A stretch of DNA of 64,000 bases from Micromonospora sicca (GCF_003172935.1 NZ_QGKS01000223.1:41814-105813), one strand, 5' to 3'. Numbered from the stretch's first letter, positions 54,476 through 64,000 are shown. Notes: generated by a model not told the origin, from the sequence alone. A program made the numbers and translations.

Positions 54476-56501
54476 CTACTGCATGGTGATCTCGGCGTCC
54501 TGCCGGACCGGCAGCACGAGGCGGGTGGCGGACAGGTCCAGTGTCGCCGTCACCGCGGCGTTCGGTGCCCGGTAGGTCGGGTGGTCGACCTGGGCCAGGT
54601 CCAATCGGATCCGGTGGCCGGCAGCGAACGTCCAGTGGTTGCCGTACAGCGGCACCTGGACAATCCCGCTGTGGGCGTCGTACCCGTTGAAGTCGAACCG
54701 GTAGACACCTCGGGTTACCAGCACGGCAGTGCCGTCGGGCGAGACGTCCCATACCCGCGCGATCAACACGGCGCCGGCCGCGCCCGGCGTCGCGGCGTAC
54801 CGGGCCTGAACGTGGCCGACGCCGACGAAGGTCTGCCCTGCGGGCAGCGGCCGCGACAGCGACGTGTACCCGCCGCCGGTCGGCGTGGCCAGTCGTGCGG
54901 ACATGCGGCAGGCCGGGCCGCTCGCGGTGTTGCCGCCCGCGACTGCGTCGGTGGCGGGGCCGTCCGGGTCGCTGGCGCCGGCCGTCGCTGGCAGGAGGGC
55001 CTCGCCCTTGTATTCCACGATCAGCCTGCCGTTAGCGAGGGCGGCGGGGCTGGGTGCGCTGATCGCGTCGGCGGCAGTCGCAGTGCCCTCGCACCACGTG
55101 GGGTAGCTGGAAACGGCGGTGCGCGCGGGTCGGCCACCGGCTATGTTCGCCTGCAGGAACGTCCACGCCCCTTGGTTGATCGCCTGCCACACCGTCGGCG
55201 GGTTCTGCGCCCGGGAGTGCCCGACGTCGCCCACCATCACGGCGACCGGCCAGTCCCGGTCGAGGCTCTTGAGATAGGTGAACATCCGAAACGACTCGAC
55301 CGGCGGGAAGAGGTCGTCGGTCCAGCCGGAGATGGACAAGACCGCCGGCTCGCGGCCCGCGTTCCGGCCGATGCGCCACCCAGGCTGGTAGTACGCGGAG
55401 TGCCAGGCGCTGAAGGCGGTTCTCACCTGGGCCATCATCGGGTCGTCCACGCGGCCCGGGCCGCCGTACGGCTCCCCCGCGTTGACCCTGCCAAGCCAGG
55501 CAGTGAACGGCTCCGGTCCGTTGCTCTGCGGCGACAGGGACCCCTCGTCGAAGACGCCGTTGGCGGTACCCAGGCCATAGAGGCCACCGATGTAGCTGGT
55601 CTTGGCGACGCCAATCGGGTTGCCGACCCCGAGGCTGTCCGGCTCACCCTGTGAGGACGAGTACTCATCTGTCCCGCGGTACGGCTCGCCGGGAGCCGCT
55701 CCGGAAGGGCCGCCGGGGTGGCCGTTGGGCATCAGCGAATACGCCAAATCGGTCCACGGGTACTTGGGCACGGCAACCTGCAGGCGCAGTCGTGGCAGGC
55801 CAGGGAAATCGCTCCAGTACTCGCTACCCGCCTGGGCAGCGGCCTGCAGCCAGCTCTCTCCGCCACCGTAGGAGCCGCCGCTGACCGCAACCTGATCCGG
55901 GTTGACGTCGGGGTACGCCAGCGCGGCCAGGCTGGCCAACCATTGGGTGTCACGGATCTCGACGTCTTTGTTCTTCACGCGTATCGTGCCCGTGGGCGGG
56001 CAGGCCGAGCCGCCAGGCGGCAGGCACGTCGGGGCCTCGCCAGCCGGAGTCGCCGGTTGGTAGCTCGCACGTGGACCGTTGTCGCGGAACCCCGCGAGCG
56101 GTGTAGGTGACGACGTAGTAGCCGTGCCTGGCAAACCAGTGGTTGTTCCAGTGGTACTTGTCCGCCCCATCGGCGACGTCCGAGGTGGACTCCCACTCGT
56201 GCTTGTCGTTGCCGAATCCGTGCAGCAACACGATCATCGGATGGCGGTCACCGGTGCCGGGCATGGGACGCGTTACGTCCACGTCAAGGGGCGAACCATC
56301 GAAGCTGGGTACCTGGGCTGAGCATACGGTGATATCACCGTACTCCGCGCAATTGGCCCTCAGCTCCTCGGCATCCGTTGGCCCACTGAGCCCGGCGCCC
56401 GACGCAAGCGCCGTTGTGGGCATAGCGCCGGACAGCACTGCCAGCAGAACGACGCTGACGGCAAGGGTGATCCGGCCGGACGCCATACGCATTCGTGTCA
56501 C
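54476..56501 (-). pseudogene. Exported S15/CocE-type serine peptidase or esterase, split by a frameshift
   Basis: The N-terminal piece from a GTG at 56501 (after GGGAG) has a signal peptide (ITLAVSVVLLAVLSGAMPTT) and the alpha/beta-hydrolase start HPMIVLLHGFGNDKHEWEST, ending in YYVVTYTARG. There the frame slips in a G4 run (C4 on the + strand, 56090-56093): dropping one base gives GFRDNGPRASYQP and a long frame to the stop at 54476. That part has the nucleophile motif VSGGSYGGGESW, ISGWTDDLFPP and the jelly-roll C-terminus of Xaa-Pro dipeptidyl-peptidases (RIRLDLAQVDHPTYRAPN). If the extra base is real the protein is lost; if it is a read error this is an intact enzyme of about 675 aa. Confidence 0.82.
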
Positions 56502-56810
56502 AGCAACTCCCGCCCCTCCACTGGCCGCCCGCCCAACTCCGGCCACTACCGATGTTCATCGCTCCCGGCGGCCAAGCCGCAACAGCAAGCTGATTCCCAT
56601 CGACACCGACGCCACCAGCCGCCGTCGTAGATATGGGAAGGTCACTGGGTCGGCGCGTTGGTGGTAGTCGGATCAGTTGGGCCGGCGGAGGCCAGCCCCC
56701 ACCACCCAGGGTGGAAGTCGCTCGACCGAAGGGCGAGGATCTACAACACCCACCGGCAACCCGGTGAAGTTGGTGGACACCGCCTTAGGTGTGCAGTCGC
56801 GCGAGGCTCG

Positions 56811-59800
56811 TCAACCTGCTTGTCCGCCGGCCACCTTCGTGAGCTTGATGTAGTCGACGACGATCGACCCGGGTCTCACGGCCTCAAAGCGGACCGGATG
56901 CCTTCCGGCGTCCGCGAAGGTCACTCGCCCCAGGCTCACCGGGATGTACTGGTTGGCCGTCGAGCTGTTCTGGTCGACCGCCGCCCCTTTCGCGACGCCG
57001 TCCACGTACGCCTGGACCGTCGCCCTCCCGGACGTGTTCGTCTTGTACTGGTATGAGACGTCATAGGTGCCCGCGACGGGAACACCGACGTCGAACTGGA
57101 TCCATTCCCCGACCGGCACCGAGTTGGTCTGCAGGTACGTCGCCCCGTTCGTCGAGGAGGTGGAAAGAGTGATGCCGGGGACACTCCGCTCGACCGTCTC
57201 GAGCTGCGACTCTCCCTCGATCACCAGGTCAGGTGAGACGACGATCCGGTACTCCGCTTCCGTCGTGCCGTCTTCCGCCGTGATGACCAGGGTGTCCCCC
57301 GTGTCGAGCAACTCGCCCGCGCTCCTCGGCCGACCGTCGGGAGCAGCGACCGCATACGTCTGGGCGGTGCCGTCCGTCGACTCGATCTGCGTGGTCAGGC
57401 CGGCCGCGGTGGACCCTAGCACCGTCGTGACGATCCTCGATTCAGTATCCAAGCCCGTCACGTTCTCGTGCCCGCCCCGCTTGAGCTGGATGGCGGTGTT
57501 GTGCGGGTCCTTCACGATCGGCGGGTAGGCCTGGGCGTCCGACACCGTCACATTGGTGAGGTCTTGGAGAGGAGTCAGTTTGTTGCCCCAGGCGCCGTCG
57601 TAGAAGGCGGAGTCACGGAGGGTGATGTTGCTGGCGTTCTTCAGTTCGATGACGCTGGGGTTGTTCCTTCCCCGCACCATTGTCAGACCGTCGAGCTTCG
57701 CGTTCTTGACGTCGTCGAGCACGAAGGCATAGCGGTCGTCGTTGCTCTCGAAGTTCGTCGTCACGTTCTTGAAGCTCAACCCTTGTACGTGCCTCGCCCA
57801 GAACCCGTAGGAAGGCTGCACCCCGAAGTCGGCGACGTTGTACTTGCCCACGCCCAGCTCCGGAGGGCTGATCTGCGAGTCCTCGTAGCTGTTGCCGCCC
57901 TTCACCAGCAGGTTCACATTCTCGAACGTGACGTTTTCGACGTAGCCAATGGTGCGACCGTCCGGGAGGGCCGGTCCGCCCTCGCCGACCTTGTAGCCGG
58001 CGATGATCGGCGTCGCCTTGCTCTGGTTGGTGTAGGGGACCCATCGCTTCGAGGGGTCGCTGTACTGACTGCCCCCGTAGACCTCCTCGATGTTGACGTC
58101 CTTGACGTGAACGTTGCGGACATGGCCGATGTTGACGTTGATGCTGAGCAGCTCGTCCCGCTGCACGCCGTTTTCCATGAATTTCGTTCGCTCCGCCTGT
58201 CCGCCGATCACACGGCCGCGGTTGGAGATCGAAATGAAGAAGGGTGCCCGCGTGCGTCGCATCTGCGCCTGGTGGTGGACCGGTCCCGTCTTACCCGAGT
58301 TCAGGTAGATGTTCTCGACGGTCGCGCCGTCGTTCGTGGAGATGGAGAAACCGGCCTTGTTGCCAGCTAGCACATAGATATTGTCGACGTAGGCGTTCCT
58401 GATGTCGTCGGCTGTCTCGCTGCCGATCTGGAAGAGGTTGCAGTTCGTGTCGCCGATGATGTTCCGGACGTAGAAGTCGGTCGCCGGCCTGGTGAACCCG
58501 AGGGAGGAGTCGCTGCCCGGTTTGACGATGTCGTCGGACGTCCCCTTGGCGTAGATGTTCTTGACGGTGACGTAGCTGCTCTGCATGAAGTCGAAGACGT
58601 CCCGCGCTTGACCGCCCTTGCCCTTGTCGTAGTAGAAGTCGTGCGTGTTGATGTGGTCCGTGCCGGTGGCCAGCAGTGCGAAGTGTCCGGCGTTGTCGAC
58701 CTTCAGCATGTTGCTGATGTCTGTCTGCTTCGACTCGGTCGTGCCGTCCTTGGCCAGGCTCTTGATGTAGTACGGCTGGTCGGTCGTGGGTGAGTCGGTC
58801 TCCTCGTACCAGAGGTCCAAGCCGTTGTCGAGCCCGCCGAACTCGAAGTTGGTGCTGAGCTTCAGGGTCACCATCTTGTCGGCCCTGAGGTCCGGAGCGT
58901 TGTCCATGACCTTGTCGGTGGTCACGATGTTGCCGTTGCCCGAGATCCGGCCGTTCCCGATGATCTTGATGTTGTCGACCCTCTCGCCAAAGAACATGCT
59001 GTTCCTGAAGTAGGTGTGGCCGACGTCCTGCTTGGTCGTGTAGTTCTCGGGGTCCTCGTAGGGCCCCGGGTCGGTCGGGGACGTACCCGAGCGATAGGCC
59101 TTGTCGGAAAAGTACAAGGCCTCGGGCGCGTCGGCGCCCTTGATCGCGGAGATGGTCGCGTCCTTGTTGACGTACAGGTAGACGTTGCTGAGCAGGTGGA
59201 CGGTCCTGACGTTGAACGTGCCGTTCTCGAACAGCAACGTCCCGCCGCCAATCTCGTTGAGGTAGCGGATCGCCCGATTGATCGCTTCCGTGTCGTCGGC
59301 AAGCCCGTCGCCCTTGGCCCCCATCAGCTTGGCGTTCAGCTTGCCGGCGTAGAACGATGCGACGTTCGACTGGCCGTGGTTCTCACCGCCTCTGACGTCC
59401 AGCTTGAAGTCGTACTCGGTGTTCGGTGCCAGGCCCACGACCTCGACCTCGACTTCGCCGGTGCGGGCGTCGACCGTGGCCTTGCTCTGCGTCCAGGTCG
59501 CGCCCCGGTCCGTCGACTGCAGCAACCTGACGGAGGCCGCGTGCTGAGGCGTCGTCCACCGGAATCGCGCCTTCCTGTAGGTGTCCGGGGTTTCCCTGTA
59601 GCTCAGGCTCTTGTCCAGCACCCGGCGGAAGTCGCTAACGGTCTTGACGACCTGGAGGCTGGCCATGGCTGCCGGGCTCGTCAGTTTCTCGGGCTCCGAG
59701 GTGGTGTAGGAAGCCTCGAACGAGTAGCTGCCCTGCTCGACCGAGACGTGCGTGAACCGGATCTGCAGGTCGGTACCGTTCGACGGCCTGAGGTCGAGCC

Positions 59801-60575
59801 CGTGGAACGTGATGACCTGGCCGCCGTCTCGTGCGTTCTCAATCTTGACCGTTCCCACCATCGGGAACCGGTAGCCTGCTCCGACCCTGCCGACCGACTG
59901 CGTCGCGAGCCCGGACAGTTTGACCTCTCCGCGACCGATGACGTTGGCAGTCGTGTTGTCCATCGTGGCGTGGATTCCTCGTGGCACCTTCACGCGCACG
60001 TCGGTGGCGGGGCTTCTCATACCGGCTGTGAAGTTTACGACCACGTCCGAGCTGGTGTTCGCGGTGATCTCGCCGTGCTGCAGCTCCAGCCGGCCGCGCA
60101 CAGCGCCCTTGACGATGTCGATCGTGTAGTGGCGTGTCTTGTCTCCTGCGGTCACGGTGAGGACGTCGCCCGGCACGACCCGGTCAGTAGCTTGCTTCTG
60201 AGTACCCTGCGAGTCCTCGACCGTGTAGGTCTGGGCGGAACCGTCCTTGGAGGTGATCTCCTTCAGCAGCTGGTCTACCGTCTCGACCTCGAGCGGGGTG
60301 CGGCCCTGACCCTCGGGGGTGTCCACGGTGTAGATGAAAGTGACACCGGAAGCCAGGGTGATCGTGTTGCTCGAAATGTCAAGGACGTGGATGCCCTCTG
60401 CCGAGGGGACGACGGACACGGAATCTGGGACAGTGGTGCGGCTGACCGGTGCGGGCGCCGCGGCTGGTGCCGCCTCAGGCACCCGCCCGCCTGCGGCCAG
60501 GGCGGGTGGGGCGATGGAGAGCACCAGCGCCGTCAAAGCGCTTCCCAGGAATGTCATGCGGGTGGCGTTCGTCAT
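56811..60575 (-). CDS. Secreted GH28-like pectinase with Ig-like, Fn3 and CBM6-like domains
   Basis: 1254 aa. A signal peptide (GSALTALVLSIAPPALA) leads to an Ig-like unit (TSKDGSAQTYTVEDSQGTQK), a region of unknown fold at about 165-310, a fibronectin-III-like domain at about 355-445, and a right-handed beta-helix at about 450-990 with the pectinase features GAKGDGLADDTEAINRAI, IKIIGNGRISGNG, KGTSDDIVKPGSDSS and TNCNLFQIGSET. A second Ig-like unit (ESTDGTAQTYAVAAPDGRPR) and a CBM6/35-like domain at about 1120-1245 (GATYLQTNSVPVGEWIQFDV) close it. It should cleave polygalacturonan or rhamnogalacturonan bonds. A separate LacI gene lies upstream on the same strand and probably controls it. Confidence 0.85.
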   Translation of the reverse strand: MTNATRMTFLGSALTALVLSIAPPALAAGGRVPEAAPAAAPAPVSRTTVPDSVSVVPSAEGIHVLDISSNTITLASGVTFIYTVDTPEGQGRTPLEVETVDQLLKEITSKDGSAQTYTVEDSQGTQKQATDRVVPGDVLTVTAGDKTRHYTIDIVKGAVRGRLELQHGEITANTSSDVVVNFTAGMRSPATDVRVKVPRGIHATMDNTTANVIGRGEVKLSGLATQSVGRVGAGYRFPMVGTVKIENARDGGQVITFHGLDLRPSNGTDLQIRFTHVSVEQGSYSFEASYTTSEPEKLTSPAAMASLQVVKTVSDFRRVLDKSLSYRETPDTYRKARFRWTTPQHAASVRLLQSTDRGATWTQSKATVDARTGEVEVEVVGLAPNTEYDFKLDVRGGENHGQSNVASFYAGKLNAKLMGAKGDGLADDTEAINRAIRYLNEIGGGTLLFENGTFNVRTVHLLSNVYLYVNKDATISAIKGADAPEALYFSDKAYRSGTSPTDPGPYEDPENYTTKQDVGHTYFRNSMFFGERVDNIKIIGNGRISGNGNIVTTDKVMDNAPDLRADKMVTLKLSTNFEFGGLDNGLDLWYEETDSPTTDQPYYIKSLAKDGTTESKQTDISNMLKVDNAGHFALLATGTDHINTHDFYYDKGKGGQARDVFDFMQSSYVTVKNIYAKGTSDDIVKPGSDSSLGFTRPATDFYVRNIIGDTNCNLFQIGSETADDIRNAYVDNIYVLAGNKAGFSISTNDGATVENIYLNSGKTGPVHHQAQMRRTRAPFFISISNRGRVIGGQAERTKFMENGVQRDELLSINVNIGHVRNVHVKDVNIEEVYGGSQYSDPSKRWVPYTNQSKATPIIAGYKVGEGGPALPDGRTIGYVENVTFENVNLLVKGGNSYEDSQISPPELGVGKYNVADFGVQPSYGFWARHVQGLSFKNVTTNFESNDDRYAFVLDDVKNAKLDGLTMVRGRNNPSVIELKNASNITLRDSAFYDGAWGNKLTPLQDLTNVTVSDAQAYPPIVKDPHNTAIQLKRGGHENVTGLDTESRIVTTVLGSTAAGLTTQIESTDGTAQTYAVAAPDGRPRSAGELLDTGDTLVITAEDGTTEAEYRIVVSPDLVIEGESQLETVERSVPGITLSTSSTNGATYLQTNSVPVGEWIQFDVGVPVAGTYDVSYQYKTNTSGRATVQAYVDGVAKGAAVDQNSSTANQYIPVSLGRVTFADAGRHPVRFEAVRPGSIVVDYIKLTKVAGGQAG

Positions 60576-60805
60576 CGTTCCACGACCTCTACCTTCGATC
60601 TGCCCGGCAGCGTGGGTTCGCCGACCCCGGGAAGGAGTCGCAGTGACCGTAGTTCCGGTGCAGGCCCGCAGACCATCAGTTGCCGTGAGTTGCCCTGGCG
60701 CGTGGTAAGAGGCCAGGGGGTGGCGACGCTGCCGTGCCCCCGGGCGGATGACGCACTCAGTTGCTACCCGGGCCGGCGGCGGTCCGCTCCGGGGTCCGAC
60801 CTGGC

Positions 60806-61900
60806 CTATCCGGTGGTGATCCCGGCTGATGGGGTCTGCAGCAGGTCGGAGAGTTCCGCCTGTTCGGCGAGGGCAGCGATCCGGGTCGGGCGCCGTTGAT
60901 CCGTGGAGGCGCGGACCACCAGGCGGGTCGGAATCGTGACCGGCTTGTCGACCGGACGCTGGGTGCCGGAGATGAGAGCGAGCAGGCCTTGCACGGCGGT
61001 GCGTCCGAGGAGGTGCAGCGGCGCGGCGAGGGTGGTCAGGCCGGGCGTGACCAGGTCGGTACCGAAGATGTTGTCGAACCCCACGACGCTGACGTCCTGC
61101 GGCACCCGGACGCCGACGGCCGAGAGACCGCGCAGCAGTCCCAGGGCCAGCAGGTCGTTGTAGGCGATGACCGCGCTGGTCGGTCGTCGGCAGAAGTCGT
61201 CAGCGGCGGCGACGCCGCCGAGCACGGTGGGCGGATACGGGCCGAGACGGTGCAGTCGCAGGCCCAGTTCGACTGCGGCCTCACGTAATGCCTGCCAGCG
61301 CATCCCGTCCGACCACGCCGCCTCCGGCCCAGCCAGATAGGTGATGTGGCTGTGACCAAGGGCGTGCAGGTGATCCACGGCCTGCCGAATGCCGTGATGG
61401 TGATCGGTAACCACCGACGGCACACCCGCGACGGCCCGGTTGAGCACGATCAGCGGCCGGAGCTTGGCCGTCATCCGTATCGAGGTGTCGGACATCCGGG
61501 TACTGGCCAGCACGATGCCCTCCACCGTCTGGACGGCCCGGTCCAACGCCTCTCGCTCGAGCCGGTCGGACTCCTGTGCGTCGGCGAGCAGCATCGTGTA
61601 GCCGGCCTCCATCGCCGCCGCCTGAGCACCACGGATGATCTCGAAGTAATACGGGTTGGTGATGTCGGAGATGGCCAGCGCGATCATCGAGGAACGCCCG
61701 CTGAGCAGCGCGCGGGCGACGGGATTGGTGCGGTAGCCCATCTCCACCGCGATCCTGCGGATCCGCCCGGCGGTGTCGGCGTTGACCCGGCCCGGGCGGG
61801 CGAATGCGCGGGACACCGTCGACGCGGCAACGCCCGCCGCCCGCGCCACATCGTAGATGGTTGGCGCCGCCTGTTCGTCGCTGCCGGTCGAACCTGCCAC
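60806..61900 (-). CDS. LacI-family regulator, likely of the GH28-like gene
   Basis: 364 aa. The HTH TIYDVARAAGVAASTVSRAF and hinge GYRTNPVARALLSGRSS are canonical, followed by the effector domain (IALAISDITNPYYFEIIRGA, VEGIVLASTRMSD, TSAVIAYNDLLALGLLRGLS, VVGFDNIFGTDLVTPGLTTL). The GTG start follows GGAGG. It is read in the same direction as the GH28-like gene 231 bases downstream. GGGACGTTTCCC at 61920-61931, just upstream of its start, resembles a LacI half-palindrome and might be an autoregulatory site. Confidence 0.92.
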   Translation of the reverse strand: MAGSTGSDEQAAPTIYDVARAAGVAASTVSRAFARPGRVNADTAGRIRRIAVEMGYRTNPVARALLSGRSSMIALAISDITNPYYFEIIRGAQAAAMEAGYTMLLADAQESDRLEREALDRAVQTVEGIVLASTRMSDTSIRMTAKLRPLIVLNRAVAGVPSVVTDHHHGIRQAVDHLHALGHSHITYLAGPEAAWSDGMRWQALREAAVELGLRLHRLGPYPPTVLGGVAAADDFCRRPTSAVIAYNDLLALGLLRGLSAVGVRVPQDVSVVGFDNIFGTDLVTPGLTTLAAPLHLLGRTAVQGLLALISGTQRPVDKPVTIPTRLVVRASTDQRRPTRIAALAEQAELSDLLQTPSAGITTG

Positions 61901-62065
61901 CGGGCCTCCTCGAGGTTACGGGGACGTTTCCCAACCTAGATCCTGCGACTACAGGCGACAACGGCGTGCCACCTTCGAGGCGGCTATGGCTCAATGGCTG
62001 CAATCAAGTCCTGCGGGCCTGACAGGGTCAATCCGGAGCCTCACGGCACCCGGCGGCGTCCCCGA

Positions 62066-62839
62066 TCACGTTCCGGCGGCCCAGACCCGGGACTCGAAGT
62101 CCTTGTCCTGCTGGAGGCTGGCCGCGGGACGCACGGTCCGGTACGGGTGATGGTCGGCGGGAATCACCTCGACCATGGCGTCGACCATCTCCTGCGGGTC
62201 GTACTGGTTGTCGAGGTAGTCGCGGAAGTCCGGCGGGTCCAGCAGCGCGGTCGCCGGCTCCCACCACTGGTACATCGCCTCGACGCCCGTATCGTTGTAG
62301 CCGGTGCGGAACGGCCCCGGGTTGATGACGGCCACCCGGATGCCGCGCGGTTCCATCTCGTTCTTCATGGCCCACGCCAGCGCCTCGATCGCGTGCTTGG
62401 TAGCGGCATAGACGCCGAGCCACGGCCGGGTGCGGATGCCCGCCGCCGAGGACACCCAGACCACCTTGCCGCTGCCCCGGCGCAGCAGCTGCGGGGCGAA
62501 GCCCTGCACGAGGTGCAGGTGTCCGAAGACGTTCACCTCGAAGGACCGGCGGACGCGTTCCATGGGGATCTCCACCACAGCGCCGGCCTCCTGGATGCCG
62601 GCGTTGAGCACCAGGATGTCGACGTCGTGACCAAAGGCGTGCCGGCGGTCGAGGTCGTCGGTGACGTCGAGCTTGACCGCCTCGAGGGTGACCTCCTGCC
62701 GCTGCGCCTCAGCGCGCAGGTCCCGCACCTGGGACCAGATCTCCGCGCCGGCGACGACGTGGTGTCCGGCGCGGGCCAACCCCAGGGCGGCGCCCCGCCC
62801 CAATCCGGTGCCGGCACCGGTGATCAGGATGTTCGCCAC
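62066..62839 (-). CDS. Short-chain dehydrogenase/reductase
   Basis: 257 aa of the classical SDR fold. The cofactor motif is ILITGAGTGLGRGAALGLA, then DVDILVLNAGIQEAGA, WVSSAAGIRTRPW and the active-site VYAATKHAIEALAW (Tyr-x-x-x-Lys). The loop after the first strand (GAEIWSQVRDLRAEAQRQ) gives no clear NAD/NADP preference. I chose the GTG at 62839 with GGGAGG upstream. It lies 58 bases after the truncated dehydrogenase gene and was probably in one operon with it. The substrate is unknown. Confidence 0.9.
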   Translation of the reverse strand: MANILITGAGTGLGRGAALGLARAGHHVVAGAEIWSQVRDLRAEAQRQEVTLEAVKLDVTDDLDRRHAFGHDVDILVLNAGIQEAGAVVEIPMERVRRSFEVNVFGHLHLVQGFAPQLLRRGSGKVVWVSSAAGIRTRPWLGVYAATKHAIEALAWAMKNEMEPRGIRVAVINPGPFRTGYNDTGVEAMYQWWEPATALLDPPDFRDYLDNQYDPQEMVDAMVEVIPADHHPYRTVRPAASLQQDKDFESRVWAAGT

Positions 62840-62897
62840 GCCTCGACCTCCCGCCTGCGTACACCGCGAACGGCAACCGACCGGCGCCGCGGGTGCG

Positions 62898-63755
62898 TCA
62901 CACCACCTCGCCCAGTCGGGACAGGGCACGGGTGACCACCGTCAGATCCTCGGCACCGAAACCCTGGTCGACCACCCACTGCCACTCCTTGGCGAGGCTC
63001 TCCGCGGCCGGGAAGCGACCGACCCCCACCTCGCGCAGCGCCAGGTTGACGTCCTTGAGCGCCAGCGCGAGGGGGTACTGCGTGCTGTAGTCGTCCCGAC
63101 CGATCCGCTCCAGCTTCTCCGCCGCCCAGGGCGAGACCAGCGGGCTGCCCTGCAGGGCGCCCAGGACCGCCGGGCGATCCATGCCGAGCGCGTCGCCGAA
63201 CGCGACCGCCGCGGCGAGCCCTTCGGCGACGAAGGCGAGCAACAGGTTGTTGACCAACTTCAGCCGCGAGCCGGCCCCGGCCGGGCCGACCCAGACCGTA
63301 CGCTGCCCGACCGCGTCGAAGACCGGCGCGACCCGCTCCCGGGCCTGCTCCGGCCCGGAGGCCAGGACGACGAGTTTGCCCTGCTCGGCCGGGCCCCGGC
63401 TGCCCGCCACCGGGGCGTCCACCAGGACGACGTCGGGCCGCTCCGCAGCGACCAGGCGGGCCAGGCGCTCGGTCTCGGTGACGCCGATGGTGCTCATCTG
63501 CGCCCAGACCGCGCCCTCGGCCATCGCGGCCAGCATCCCCTGGTCGGTGGCGATGGACCGGACCGCGTCCGCGTCGGTCACCATGGTGACCACCACGTCG
63601 GCCCGGCGTACCGCGTCGGCCGGGCTGTCGGCCACCTCCGCGCCCTGGTCGCCGAGCCCGCGGGCCGGCTCCGGATGGCGGTTCCAGACCACCGTCGGCA
63701 GTCCGGCCCGGAGGATGTTGCCGGCCATCGGCGTCCCCATGCCGCCGAGCCCTAG
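62898..63755 (-). pseudogene. Beta-hydroxyacid dehydrogenase (6PGDH/HIBADH family), 5' end removed by an IS element
   Basis: The remaining 285 residues begin inside the dinucleotide-binding motif (LGLGGMGTPMAGNILRAGLP) and continue with VVVTMVTDADAVRSI, the substrate-site VLVDAPVAGSRGPAEQGKLV, and the catalytic-Lys segment AGAGSRLKLVNNLLLAF. The C-terminal helices are complete (DVNLALREVGVGRFPAAESL). The usual start MxxxxxLGLGxMG is missing because transposase-end DNA begins just upstream of the codon for the first Leu-Gly. An internal ATG at 63740 could start a shorter protein, but without the first beta strand it should not bind NAD(P). Confidence 0.8.
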
Positions 63756-64000
63756 ATGATCGATTCCAAGGGGTCAGTGGTCGTAGGCGGTCAGGGATCG
63801 CATGGTCGGTTGGCCGGTGTGCCAGTTGTGCCAGATCGCGGCGGTCAGGGCCAGGACGCGTTGCAGGATCCGGACGGTGACGCCTGTGATGGTGCGGCCG
63901 CCGTGTTGTTCGAGGTCGAGTTGGCTCTTGAGGGTCTGGTTGACCGATTCAATGCTCTGCCGCACCGCCCGCAGCAGGCCACGACCGGGGCGCGCCGGTT
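63753..64000 (-). mobile_element. IS982-like insertion sequence, one end only
   Basis: The element's end lies within the about 20 bases between the truncated dehydrogenase (63755) and the transposase stop (63774), which include CCCCTTGGAATCGATCAT on the minus strand. The terminal inverted repeat and target duplication cannot be defined because the other end is outside the window. Confidence 0.65.
63774..64000 (-). CDS. IS982-like transposase, C-terminal part (continues beyond the window)
   Basis: The minus-strand frame is open to the right edge and ends at 63774 with RQSIESVNQTLKSQLDLEQH, GGRTITGVTVRILQRVLALT and AAIWHNWHTGQPTMRSLTAY-DH. The ESVNxTLKxQLDLEQHGGRT block with the final AIWHNW is characteristic of the C-terminus of IS982-family DDE transposases. 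The rest of the protein and the left part of the element lie outside the window, so integrity cannot be judged. Confidence 0.8.
   Translation of the reverse strand, partial: PARPGRGLLRAVRQSIESVNQTLKSQLDLEQHGGRTITGVTVRILQRVLALTAAIWHNWHTGQPTMRSLTAYDH

Noticed and set aside
59016..60899. A 627-codon open frame on the + strand opposite the GH28-like gene and running into the LacI gene
   Set aside because: Low-complexity translation, no start with a ribosome-binding site, and the minus strand has clear domains.
61985..62035. A tRNA-like look of the sequence around 61990
   Set aside because: No cloverleaf can be drawn: acceptor arms do not pair and no CCA-adjacent T-arm (GTTCGA) is present.
1..64000. 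CRISPR arrays, rRNA operons, prophage structural genes or an NRPS/PKS cluster
   Set aside because: No regularly spaced repeats, no rRNA-like sequence, no capsid or tail genes and no multimodular synthase domains were seen.

Overview
The window looks like chromosomal DNA of a high-GC actinomycete, most likely of the Micromonosporaceae or a close relative. The basis is the strong G/C bias at third codon positions, frequent GTG starts, Tat/Sec-secreted multidomain glycosidases, LacI-type control of sugar loci and ATGA start/stop overlaps. Assignment to a genus is inference.

Bases 1 to about 31,650 form one large carbohydrate-utilisation locus. A leftward set encodes a sugar ABC importer (ATPase, two permeases, lipoprotein binding protein), followed by two GH99-like/WbsX-like proteins, two complete GH43-like proteins, a small NPCBM protein, L-rhamnose isomerase, a bifunctional rhamnulose-phosphate aldolase/dehydrogenase, an arabinose/fucose-isomerase-like protein, a tiny LuxR-type HTH protein and a third, frameshifted GH43-like protein. 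A rightward set encodes a LacI repressor, two paralogous GH67 alpha-glucuronidase-like enzymes and a GH106-like (alpha-L-rhamnosidase family) enzyme. A shared 13-base sequence, TTGAAACGATTCA or a close variant, stands before the transporter ATPase, the binding protein, the first GH43 and the GH106 gene; related palindromes precede the GH67 pair. This supports one LacI regulon. The picture is extracellular removal of rhamnose and glucuronate from a complex glycan (pectic rhamnogalacturonan or arabinogalactan side chains are candidates), import of the sugar, isomerisation and aldol cleavage. No rhamnulokinase is present in the window.

Bases about 31,650 to 50,700 are a mosaic of small genes and gene remains. 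They hold a decayed permease tail, a YjbR-like gene, a broken PLP-dependent decarboxylase, a doubtful hypothetical gene, a methyltransferase, an ABC exporter operon with a large beta-propeller/phosphoesterase, a TetR gene divergent from a DUF2306 gene with twin palindromic operators, a phospholipase D-like secreted protein, an in-frame chimera joining an unrelated membrane protein to the end of a ferric-iron permease next to its ATPase, a cyanophycinase remnant, and an anti-sigma/anti-anti-sigma pair.

Bases about 50,950 to 64,000 carry a secreted M36 metallopeptidase, a frameshifted S15-type peptidase, a large GH28-like pectinase with its own upstream LacI regulator, a short-chain dehydrogenase, and a beta-hydroxyacid dehydrogenase whose 5' end is cut off by an IS982-like element that runs off the window. 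Several frame breaks fall in short homopolymers, so read errors must be weighed against real decay. No rRNA, tRNA or CRISPR array was seen.
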